From Vulcanimicrobiota bacterium (GTDB lineage: Bacteria; Vulcanimicrobiota; Vulcanimicrobiia; Vulcanimicrobiales; Vulcanimicrobiaceae), in NCBI GenBank assembly GCA_019236975.1, contig JAFAHZ010000334.1:1-33599 (forward strand): a stretch of 33,599 bases of DNA, given 5' to 3'. Positions within the stretch are counted from its first letter, which is position 1, and each line of letters opens with the position of its first letter. Position numbers and translations under genes: made by a program. The notes under the pieces are model-generated. The model worked only from the letters and a program-made list of their open reading frames with translations. It made no database searches and was not told where the DNA came from. Positions 24,742 through 32,220 of the stretch are shown here, piece after piece.

Positions 24742-26075
24742 ATTTCTTGTTGACGCCGTACGTCGCGGCGCTCGTTCTCTACATCGCAGAGTTGCGCGGC
24801 CGGCTCACGCGCGATCGTCTTTCGTTACCACTTCCGTCGCCGCCGGCGCTCGTTGCGATCCTTATGGCTAGTTACGCCGCTCAGTTGGCCATTCTGTGCG
24901 TGGTGGCAACGTCCACGGCGCGTTATCACGCCATCGCGCAGGACGGTTGGGTGATGCCGCTGCCGGTGATCTTTCCCAACTTTCCGCACGCCGGACCCCT
25001 TTGCGCCGCTTTTCTGTCGCTCGGTGCGCTGCAATCCGCGGCGCTCGTTGCGTTATACCGGCTGCCCGTTTCCCGGACGCTGTTGTGGTCCGGTTGCGCT
25101 CTCAACCTGGCCATCTCGGTTGCGGCACCGGTTCTCGGAAGCTTCGATTTGTACGGGTACGTGCAAAATGCGATGCTGGGACGCGGTGCCTACTCGCCGC
25201 CGAGCGTGCCGTTTCCAGGCGAGTACCACATCATCGATCTCTGGTTCGGCGAGCCGACGACGACGCTCTACGGTCCGCTCTGGATCCCGATCGTGCAGAT
25301 GGTGATGGGTTTGGCGCCGACGCTCGTCACGAAGATGCTCGCCTTTCGCGCGTTCTCCGCCGCACTGTTCCTCGCGCTGCTCGCCATGCTCGCCGGGAAC
25401 GGTCAGCCGCGGCGCGTTCTTGCCGTCATTGCCGTCAATCCGGCGATGGCGTTCTTGACGGTGGCGAACGCGCACAACGACTTGCTCGCGCTAGCGATCC
25501 TTGCGGCCGCGGCCGCACTGGTACGACGTTTTCCGGTGCTCGCCGTGGCCGCGATCGCGCTCGCCGGACTGATCAAGCTGCCGTACGCGCTACTGGGCTT
25601 ACCGATTCTGTCGGCCGTTCGATCGAGCGTGCTGCGGTGGACCGGTGCGGTCGCCGCGGTCGCCGCCGCCGTTGGTTTCTCATGGCTCGGTGCCGGTCCG
25701 GCATATTTCCGCGCGCTCCAGCGTCACGCGGGCGCCCTCGACGCGGGAGAGGTCGTGCGCGCGGCCATCATCCTCTTTGCGATCGTTGCAATCGTGAGCG
25801 CCGTGGCGCGCCGTCCGCGGCGCGTGACGGCCGTCTGGCTCATGCCGTCGCTGGGGGCGTTTCGCGTAGCGCTGATGTTCCCGTGGTACGCGCTGTTTGC
25901 GTTTCCCTACGCGCTGGGCCGGCGGCGCGTTCTGCGCTATCTCATGGTTTCGCTGCCGTTCGTTACGGCTTTGATCACGCCGGAGATGATGCAGACCTGG
26001 AGTTTCGCGTTCGCCATTCCCTTAGCCGTCATTCTCTCGCTGCGGCTGCCAGGTAAAGCTCCCGAACGCGCGTAA
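24738..26075 (+). CDS. GT-C-type polyprenyl-phosphate-sugar glycosyltransferase, copy 3
   Basis: The 445-residue product is the most diverged of the three. SFDLYGYVQNAMLGRGAYSP replaces the SPDPY form, and TTLYGPLWIPIVQMVMG, NPAMAFLTVANAHNDLLALA and AGLIKLPYALLGLP keep the pattern. The terminal MFPWYALFAFPYAL matches the WY motif of the others. GTG 24738 overlaps the preceding stop. Three tandem, unequal copies suggest successive sugar additions to one lipid-linked or surface glycan. gmhA follows 12 bases after its stop, linking the trio to heptose synthesis. Confidence 0.8.
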   Translation: MNFLLTPYVAALVLYIAELRGRLTRDRLSLPLPSPPALVAILMASYAAQLAILCVVATSTARYHAIAQDGWVMPLPVIFPNFPHAGPLCAAFLSLGALQSAALVALYRLPVSRTLLWSGCALNLAISVAAPVLGSFDLYGYVQNAMLGRGAYSPPSVPFPGEYHIIDLWFGEPTTTLYGPLWIPIVQMVMGLAPTLVTKMLAFRAFSAALFLALLAMLAGNGQPRRVLAVIAVNPAMAFLTVANAHNDLLALAILAAAAALVRRFPVLAVAAIALAGLIKLPYALLGLPILSAVRSSVLRWTGAVAAVAAAVGFSWLGAGPAYFRALQRHAGALDAGEVVRAAIILFAIVAIVSAVARRPRRVTAVWLMPSLGAFRVALMFPWYALFAFPYALGRRRVLRYLMVSLPFVTALITPEMMQTWSFAFAIPLAVILSLRLPGKAPERA

Positions 26076-26087
26076 GGCCATTGCGCC

Positions 26088-26690
26088 GTGTCCGAAACGT
26101 TCTTTGCCGTATATCTCGCCGAAGCTCGCCGCGTGATCGACGAGCTCGATGCCGCCGCCGCCGAGCGCGTTGCCGCGGCCTTGAGCGCGGTGCGCGAGCG
26201 CGGCGGCCGGCTTTTCATCCTGGGCGTCGGCGGGAGCGCGGGAAACGCTTCGCATGCGGTCAACGACTTTCGCAAGATTTGCGGACTCGAGGCGTACGCG
26301 CCGACGGATAACGTCTCGGAACTAACGGCGCGCACGAACGACGACGGCTGGGCGACCGTGTTCGAGGAATGGCTGAAGGTCAGCCGCTTGAACGCGCGCG
26401 ACGCCGTTCTCGTCTTTTCCGTGGGCGGGGGCGACGAAGAAAAGAACGTTAGCCCGAACTTGGTGCGCGCGCTGAGATTCGCCAAGAGCTCGGGGGCGAC
26501 GATTCTCGGCGTCGTCGGGCGCGACGGCGGCTACACGGCAAAGGTTGCCGACGCCTGCGTCATCGTACCGACGGTGAATGCCGCGCACGTCACGCCGCAC
26601 AGCGAAGCGTTTCAGGCGGTGATCTGGCACGGCCTAGTTACGCATCCGAAGCTCAAGCGCACGGAGACGACGTGGGAAGCGCGCGGTTGA
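26088..26690 (+). CDS. gmhA: SIS-domain sugar isomerase, probable phosphoheptose isomerase
   Basis: GmhA isomerises sedoheptulose 7-phosphate to D-glycero-D-manno-heptose 7-phosphate. The 200-residue product is a single SIS domain: LFILGVGGSAGNASHAVNDF (phosphosugar loop), VLVFSVGGGDEEKN and a C-terminal NAAHVTPHSEAFQAVIWH, the last close to the conserved catalytic His/Glu region of GmhA. The N-terminal loop differs from the E. coli enzyme, where an Glu in FAEEL is catalytic; here AVNDF occupies the place. Assignment rests on size, the C-terminal motif and adjacent gmhB and hddA. GTG 26088 is the start; AAGG lies ten bases ahead. The stop overlaps gmhB. Confidence 0.76.
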   Translation: MSETFFAVYLAEARRVIDELDAAAAERVAAALSAVRERGGRLFILGVGGSAGNASHAVNDFRKICGLEAYAPTDNVSELTARTNDDGWATVFEEWLKVSRLNARDAVLVFSVGGGDEEKNVSPNLVRALRFAKSSGATILGVVGRDGGYTAKVADACVIVPTVNAAHVTPHSEAFQAVIWHGLVTHPKLKRTETTWEARG

Positions 26691-27226
26691 AGCGCGCGGT
26701 TTTCTTCGACCGCGACGGGGTATTGAACGAAGCCGAACTGCGCGGGGGCACGCCCCATCCGCCGGCATCCGCCGAGCGCGTGCGCGTCGTTGCGGCGGCT
26801 GCCGAGTCGGTGCGGCGAATTCACGGCGCGGGTTATCTGGCCATCGTGGTTACCAATCAGCCGGACGTCGCGCGAGGGACGGCTACGAGGCGCGACGTCG
26901 AAGCGATAAACGCCGCGGTTGCGGCACAAACCGGCGTCGACGCCGTCTATACGTGCTACCACGACGACGACGATGCGTGCACGTGCCGCAAGCCGAAGAC
27001 GGGGCTCATCGAGCAGGCGGCGCGCGATTACGGCGTCGACGTGCGTGGAAGTTTCGTCGTGGGCGATCGCGCGAGGGACGTTCGATGCGGACGTACCGCG
27101 GGCTGTACGACCGTGTTCCTGGATTTGGGTTATCCCGAAACGCCGGCGCATCTCGACGCGGACTTCGTCGTGAGCTCGCTACCCGAAGCGGTCGATGCGA
27201 TTCTCGGCGTCCGGTCGGCGTCGTGA
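26687..27226 (+). CDS. gmhB: D-glycero-D-manno-heptose bisphosphate 7-phosphatase
   Basis: GmhB removes the C7 phosphate of heptose 1,7-bisphosphate. The 179-residue product has the HAD motif VFFDRDGVLNE, the GmhB-type VVTNQPDVARG, the zinc-binding cluster CYHDDDDACTCRKPKTG and the late HAD motif VVGDRARDVRCG with an Asp pair. The zinc site separates it from most other HAD phosphatases. The TTG at 26687 forms TTGA with the gmhA stop, matching the coupling used elsewhere here; GTG 26672 in the same frame is an alternative and would add five residues. Its stop overlaps the transaldolase start. Confidence 0.87.
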   Translation: MKRAVFFDRDGVLNEAELRGGTPHPPASAERVRVVAAAAESVRRIHGAGYLAIVVTNQPDVARGTATRRDVEAINAAVAAQTGVDAVYTCYHDDDDACTCRKPKTGLIEQAARDYGVDVRGSFVVGDRARDVRCGRTAGCTTVFLDLGYPETPAHLDADFVVSSLPEAVDAILGVRSAS

Positions 27227-27936
27227 AGCTCGACGAGCTGCGCGTCAAAATCTTTGCCGACGGCGCGGATAAGGCCGGCATGCTCGAGATGTATCGTCAT
27301 CCCGCAATCGCCGGCTTCACCACGAACCCGACGCTCATGCACAAGGCCGGCATCACCGATTTCGAGGCGTTCGCCCGCGACGTGCTGGCCGCTATTCCCG
27401 ATCGCCCGATTTCGTTCGAGGTCTTTTCCGATGAGTTTGACGAGATGGAGCGTCAAGCGCGCCGTATTGCAGCCTGGGGCGAGAACGTCTACGTGAAGAT
27501 TCCGGTAACCGACACGCACGGTACGAGCAGCGCGCCGACGATCGCGCGCCTCGCCGGCGAAGGCATTAAGCTGAACGTGACGGCGCTGATGACGGCGGCC
27601 CAGGTGGAAACGGTTTCGCGAGCGTTAGCCAGCGGGCCGAGTGCGTTCGTGTCGGTGTTTGCCGGCCGCATCGCCGATAGCGGCCGCGATCCGGTTCCGA
27701 TCATGCGCGACGCACTCTCGGTACTCCGCCGCTATCCGTCGCAGGAGCTCATTTGGGCGAGTCCGCGCGAAGTGCTCAACGTCGTTCAAGCGGACGCGAT
27801 CGGCGTACACGTGATTACCGTCACGAACGACTTGATTGCCAAACTCGCAACGCTGGGAAAGGACCTCGACGAGTTTTCGCTCGATACGGTGCGGATGTTT
27901 TACCGCGACGGCCGGGCGGCGGGATTCCGGTTGTAG
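27223..27936 (+). CDS. Transaldolase (short TalC/MipB-like type)
   Basis: Transaldolase moves a dihydroxyacetone unit between sugars and so makes or consumes sedoheptulose 7-phosphate. The 237-residue product has the barrel motifs KIFADGADKAGM, GFTTNPTLMHKAG, ISFEVFSDEFDEM, NVYVKIPVT with the likely Schiff-base Lys92, LNVTALMTAAQ and SVFAGRIADSGRDP. The length fits short transaldolases and fructose-6-phosphate aldolases, so aldolase activity is the alternative. GTG 27223 overlaps gmhB by four bases. Being last in the gmhA-gmhB unit, it probably supplies the heptose precursor. The 3' end overlaps the convergent GT87 gene by 37 bases. Confidence 0.9.
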   Translation: MKLDELRVKIFADGADKAGMLEMYRHPAIAGFTTNPTLMHKAGITDFEAFARDVLAAIPDRPISFEVFSDEFDEMERQARRIAAWGENVYVKIPVTDTHGTSSAPTIARLAGEGIKLNVTALMTAAQVETVSRALASGPSAFVSVFAGRIADSGRDPVPIMRDALSVLRRYPSQELIWASPREVLNVVQADAIGVHVITVTNDLIAKLATLGKDLDEFSLDTVRMFYRDGRAAGFRL

Positions 27937-29306
27937 CTCGCGCTTTGCGCGATCGCCGTTCCCAGAAGAACCAGCAGAGCGATTGCGGTGGGGACGCGCG
28001 AGAACCAGCCGGTCGTGCGATCCCCTGCGGCTCTGGCAAAAGCGCCCCAACGCGTTTCGGCCAACGCGTCGAGCGGCATCGGCAGGTTCGTTGGAACGGC
28101 TCGAGCTGCTGCGAGCTGCACCTCGGCCGCGTGTGCCGCGCGATACGCTTCCAGCGAGCCGGCGGCGATCGCGGCGACGATTGCGGCGGTCGCTATGGGC
28201 GGCAGCGCTCCGATTGCATCGACGACGACGAGCAAAAACGGTATCGTGAAGGCCGCGGAGATGCCCGCGTCGTGCGCGAGATACTGCCACGGAACGACGA
28301 TCGCGATCGCAGCGAAGCGCGCCGCGATGCGTTCCGGTGCGGCGGCGTACAGCATGAACGCTAACGGCAGCGCAAAGCCGAGGTCCAGGGAGTGGACGAA
28401 CGGCGATCCTACGACGCCGAATGCCATCGCCGATGCGAGTATCCAGTGGTCGCCGCCATAATGCGCGCGCAATCGAATGCCTACTGCAATGCCGGCGGCT
28501 GCGAGCGCCGCATAGAGCACGGCCGACAGCGCTAGCGCGGTCTGTGTAGACGCGCCCAGACCCGCCAACCACGTCGCCGAGCCCATTTGCCAGAACGCAC
28601 CGAGCTCGGATCTTCCGTGGGCCGGCAACACGCCGTCGAAGTATTGCAACGTCGCGTGGGTGCCGACGCACGCGACGGAAAGTGCGAGCAGTCCCAACCC
28701 ACAGCACGTCAACGGTAAGCGCATCCGCGGCACGAAGACGAACGCCGCGATCCACGCCGGAAGGGCAAAGTTGGGAAGCAGCGCGGCAATGCAGAGACCG
28801 AAGGCTGCGAACAACCATCGCCGCTCCCGAACGAGCTCCAGCGCGCACGTCGCTCCGCCGACGGCGATGGGAACGAGTTGCCCGAGTGCCAGACTCGGAA
28901 TCAGCACGAGGGCGACGATCGCGCTCGCGGTCAGGCTCGTCTCAAGCGACGTTAGGCGCGAAAGCGCACGCGCTGCGAGCGCCGCCGCACCGATTGCGAG
29001 CGCCGACCACATCGCGAAGGCGATGGATTCGGGCAAACTCGCGGCCGCCGCAAAAAGCGCCATTGCATAGGGAGGATGCGGCGCCGGAACGGTCAGCGAC
29101 GGAAGCAATCCCCGTGCCAATTCGCAGTCGTGCAGCGAACGGTCGAGATAGGGATCTTGTCCGTGCAGCACCGCAAGCCCGGCGCAGCGAAACGCGACGT
29201 AATCGATGTGAAACGTGCGCGTCAGCTGGACGGCATACCACGGGAGCATGGCCAGCGCGCAGACGGCGGCAATGACGAGAATCGGCTGAGAAACGCGAAA
29301 GCGCAT
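27900..29306 (-). CDS. GT87-family-like (DUF2029) membrane glycosyltransferase
   Basis: The 468-residue polytopic protein has an N-terminal helix followed by IDYVAFRCAGLAVLHGQDPY, the acidic loop typical of GT87/DUF2029 polyprenyl-phosphate-mannose transferases. APHPPYAMALFAAAASLP and GSPFVHSLDLGFALPLAFML also fit. It has about ten or more membrane segments and a C-terminal cytoplasmic-like region (LAETRWGAFARAAGDRTTG) before a final helix. The ATG at 29306 lies within the 3' arm of an 11-bp perfect hairpin on its own mRNA, and no ribosome-binding site is visible. It is the last gene of the minus block, 51 bases after the S41 gene. Acceptor unknown. Confidence 0.8.
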   Translation of the reverse strand: MRFRVSQPILVIAAVCALAMLPWYAVQLTRTFHIDYVAFRCAGLAVLHGQDPYLDRSLHDCELARGLLPSLTVPAPHPPYAMALFAAAASLPESIAFAMWSALAIGAAALAARALSRLTSLETSLTASAIVALVLIPSLALGQLVPIAVGGATCALELVRERRWLFAAFGLCIAALLPNFALPAWIAAFVFVPRMRLPLTCCGLGLLALSVACVGTHATLQYFDGVLPAHGRSELGAFWQMGSATWLAGLGASTQTALALSAVLYAALAAAGIAVGIRLRAHYGGDHWILASAMAFGVVGSPFVHSLDLGFALPLAFMLYAAAPERIAARFAAIAIVVPWQYLAHDAGISAAFTIPFLLVVVDAIGALPPIATAAIVAAIAAGSLEAYRAAHAAEVQLAAARAVPTNLPMPLDALAETRWGAFARAAGDRTTGWFSRVPTAIALLVLLGTAIAQSASYNRNPAARPSR

Positions 29307-29327
29307 CGGTCGTACGATGCGCTTTCG
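29296..29327 (-). promoter_or_regulatory. 11-bp perfect inverted repeat covering the GT87 start codon
   Basis: CGAAAGCGCAT (29296-29306) and ATGCGCTTTCG (29317-29327) are perfect reverse complements with a 10-base loop. In the minus-strand transcript the ATG start and the next codons form the 3' arm, so the folded RNA would bury the start codon. No T-run follows, which argues against a simple terminator. A translational switch or attenuator is possible; function is inference. Confidence 0.6.
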
Positions 29328-29357
29328 TCGGTTGGCCGTTCGCGCCCCGCGTGAGCC

Positions 29358-30740
29358 TTAGGGATTGGAAGAGGGCTGCGCTACGGGCTGCTGCGGGTCG
29401 CCGAGCTTTGCCAACTTTTGATCGAGCAGCTGCAGCGCTTGAGCGAGCTGATCGTCTTTTGTCGGCGTGCCGAACTGCGGATGCTTGTTTTCGGAGACGA
29501 CGAGATCGGGCGTAATGCCGAGGTGGTTGATGTCGCGATTGCGCGGCGTGAGGTAACGCGCCGTCGTGATCTTGATGGCCGAACCGTCCGGCAGCGGGTA
29601 GATCGTCTGCACGACGCCCTTGCCGAACGTTTTCGTCCCGACGATCGTCCCGACGCCGCTGTCTTGAATCGCCCCGGAAGTGATCTCCGACGCCGACGCG
29701 GTGTATCCGTTGACCAGGACCGCGAGGGGGACCGGCGTGATGGCGGTGTCGTCGGCTTCGAGCGTGGTAATGTTCGACGCGCGCGATTCCACCGAGACGA
29801 TCGGGCCGCTCGAGATGAACTTCGAGCTGACCGCGACCGCGGCTTCCAGGTAGCCGCCGCCGTTGTCGCGCAAGTCGAGGACGAGCGCTCGGGCGCCTTC
29901 CTGTTGAAGACGATCGAGTGCGGTGTCGAGTTCGGTGCCGGTATCGCGGCCGAAGACGGTGACGTCGACGTAGCCGATCTTGCCGGGCAGCATCTTCTCG
30001 TAGACGCTGAGCTGATGAATCTTCGCGCGAGTAATCGTGATGGGCGACACCTGCGTTCCTTCGCGCGCGATGCCGAGCGTGACGTTCGTCCCTTCTTTCC
30101 CACGCAGCTTCGAGCTCGCCTGCTGAACGCTCATGCCCTTCGTCGGCGCTCCGTCGATCGTCGTAATCAAATCGTCTTGCTGCACGCCCGCCTTATCGGC
30201 CGGGCCATTGGGAACGACATTCTCGACGACGATTTGCTTGGTTTGATCGTCGACTTGAATGACGATGCCGGTACCACCGAAATCGCCGCCGTCGAGATCC
30301 TGATTCAATCCGGCGAACTCTTTGGGTGTCAGGAAGACCGTGTAACGGTCTTTCACCGACTTCATCATCCCGTCGAGCGCGATGTAGCTGAGCTGCGCGA
30401 CGGTGAACTTACCGTGCGACTCGCCGGCGGCGTCCTCGACCTCGTGCTCGATTGTCCGAACGTTCGAGTCTCCGATGTCGCTCGCGCGCGCCGTCGGCAG
30501 CGAAGCGTTCTTGACGCCGGCCGTGCGCATCGCCAGCAAGAGCTGGCCGCGAACGGTGTCGAGCACCGTCTGCGGATCGACTTTTTGATAGAATTCTGTG
30601 GTGAGGTGCGTGTAGCCGGTCGAAATCTCGCTCGCCTCGAGCGACGACAAGTGCGCCGCCGGCGCCGCGGAAGCGGCCGGCAGTTGGAGGATCGTACCGG
30701 CCAGCGTGCCGGCGAGCAACAGGGCATAAAGACGTTTCAT
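29358..30740 (-). CDS. S41-family C-terminal processing protease, copy 2 of tandem pair
   Basis: The 460-residue product starts with a signal peptide (MKRLYALLLAGTLAGTILQL). A helical N-terminal region follows, then a PDZ domain near 160-240 (GGTGIVIQVDDQ, VPNGPADKAGVQQDDLITTI) and the S41 catalytic domain: LVLDLRDNGGG, the nucleophile Ser in TASASEITSGAI and the Lys of FGKGVVQTIYPLP. It cleaves C-termini of envelope proteins. ATG 30740 is chosen over GTG 30749, since GTGGA lies four bases ahead. The C-terminus is Pro/Gln-rich. It follows the other S41 gene after 11 bases. Confidence 0.9.
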   Translation of the reverse strand: MKRLYALLLAGTLAGTILQLPAASAAPAAHLSSLEASEISTGYTHLTTEFYQKVDPQTVLDTVRGQLLLAMRTAGVKNASLPTARASDIGDSNVRTIEHEVEDAAGESHGKFTVAQLSYIALDGMMKSVKDRYTVFLTPKEFAGLNQDLDGGDFGGTGIVIQVDDQTKQIVVENVVPNGPADKAGVQQDDLITTIDGAPTKGMSVQQASSKLRGKEGTNVTLGIAREGTQVSPITITRAKIHQLSVYEKMLPGKIGYVDVTVFGRDTGTELDTALDRLQQEGARALVLDLRDNGGGYLEAAVAVSSKFISSGPIVSVESRASNITTLEADDTAITPVPLAVLVNGYTASASEITSGAIQDSGVGTIVGTKTFGKGVVQTIYPLPDGSAIKITTARYLTPRNRDINHLGITPDLVVSENKHPQFGTPTKDDQLAQALQLLDQKLAKLGDPQQPVAQPSSNP

Positions 30741-30751
30741 CGTGTCCACGT

Positions 30752-32128
30752 TTAGCGAAGCAGTGAGTGAAGGCGGGCCTTGGCAGCGGCGAGCTGCTTG
30801 TCCGCCGGCGTATCGATGAGCGAAGGATCGGCGTCTTGATCGATCACGATATCTGGAACGATACCGTGATGCTGAATGTCGCGGCCCAGCGGCGTGACGT
30901 ACCGCGCGGTCGTAATCTTCAGCGCGCCGTTGTCGGGAAGCGGGTAGATGCTCTGAACGACGCCTTTGCCGAAAGTGCGCGTTCCGATGAGGGTTGCGAG
31001 GTGGTAATCCTGCAGGGCGCCGGACGTAATTTCCGACGCGCTGGCAGTGTACTTGTTGACGAGGATCACGAGCGGATGCAGCCCGGGAATCGCCGTTCCG
31101 AGTGCTTCTTCGCTGGTGCTGGTACCGTCGCGGCGAATCGTCGAAACGATCGTTCCTTGCGGCACGAAGAGGCTGGAAATCTGAACTGCCGCGTCGAGCA
31201 GCCCGCCGCCGTTGTCGCGGAGATCGAGAATGTAGCCCTTCGCACCTTTCGCTTGGCCGTCGAGCAGCGCCTTACGCACTTCCTCGCCCGAGGTGGTGCC
31301 GAAATCGGACAGCCGGATGTAATCCAAGCCGTCTTCCATCTTCGCGCGCACGGTCGGGACGTGAATGATCTCGCGGACGATCGCATAGCTGCGTTCGCCG
31401 CCTTTTCCATTGTAGGGATGCGTCGTCAGCCGCACCGACGTGCCCGATTCGCCGCGAATCATTTCCTCGACCCGATCGAGCGGCAAACCCTTGACGGCCT
31501 TTCCGTCGACCGTGTCGACGACTTCGCCGGGTTTCATTCCGGCGCGAAACGCCGGCATCGCTTCGATCGGCTGCACCACGATGCGGCCGTCTTTGAGCTG
31601 ATAGATATAGACGCCGATACCGCCGAAATTTCCGCCGTCGAGCGATTCGTTGAGCCCTTGAATCTCGCGCGGAGAGAGGTAGACCGTGTACGGATCCTTC
31701 ACCGAAGCCATGATGCCGCGCAGTGCCGCGTCGGTTAGATCGGCGTCGCCGTGCGGGCCGAGCTTTCCGGAATAATGCGCTTGTGCGTACGAAAGAACGT
31801 TGGCCGCGGACGACGCGGGAAACGATGCGGCGGCAACGTGTTTGGAATGCAGGTATCCGCGCAGAGCGCCGACTTCTCCGGCGACGGGCGTTTGCGGATC
31901 GACCGGTTTGTAATACGCACTTTCGAGTTTTTGCAGCGCCAGATCGACAAGCCGCGTGCCGCCGGCCCCGGCGTCGTCGAACAGCGTGCTGATGTCGCCG
32001 GTCGTCGCCACGTCGATGCCACGCTGACCCGCGAGCACGCCGGTGCGATATCCGATAAACAAGGCGCTCGCTGCGGATACGGCGACGATAACGAGCGCCG
32101 CAAGCAGGGCACGGATTCCTACGGTCAT
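30752..32128 (-). CDS. S41-family C-terminal processing protease, copy 1 of tandem pair
   Basis: The 458-residue product has an N-terminal membrane segment (LLAALVIVAVSAASALFIGY) serving as anchor or signal peptide. The PDZ domain (GGIGVYIYQLKDGR, PAFRAGMKPGEVVDTVDGKA) is followed by the catalytic domain with ILDLRDNGGGLLDAAV, the Ser in TASASEITSGALQ and the Lys in FGKGVVQSIYPLP. Both pair members keep the Ser-Lys dyad. GAGG lies eight bases before ATG 32128. The 92 bases between it and the M23 gene show no convincing promoter or terminator. S41 proteases next to M23 peptidases often act together in wall remodelling. Confidence 0.92.
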   Translation of the reverse strand: MTVGIRALLAALVIVAVSAASALFIGYRTGVLAGQRGIDVATTGDISTLFDDAGAGGTRLVDLALQKLESAYYKPVDPQTPVAGEVGALRGYLHSKHVAAASFPASSAANVLSYAQAHYSGKLGPHGDADLTDAALRGIMASVKDPYTVYLSPREIQGLNESLDGGNFGGIGVYIYQLKDGRIVVQPIEAMPAFRAGMKPGEVVDTVDGKAVKGLPLDRVEEMIRGESGTSVRLTTHPYNGKGGERSYAIVREIIHVPTVRAKMEDGLDYIRLSDFGTTSGEEVRKALLDGQAKGAKGYILDLRDNGGGLLDAAVQISSLFVPQGTIVSTIRRDGTSTSEEALGTAIPGLHPLVILVNKYTASASEITSGALQDYHLATLIGTRTFGKGVVQSIYPLPDNGALKITTARYVTPLGRDIQHHGIVPDIVIDQDADPSLIDTPADKQLAAAKARLHSLLR

Positions 32129-32220
32129 TCTGGTCCTCTTCAGTGCGAGGTGCTAGCCTACCCCAACTACCGCGAATTACCCGCCGGAGGTTGCCGCCCC
32201 ACGAAGATACTCGCTAAGTC

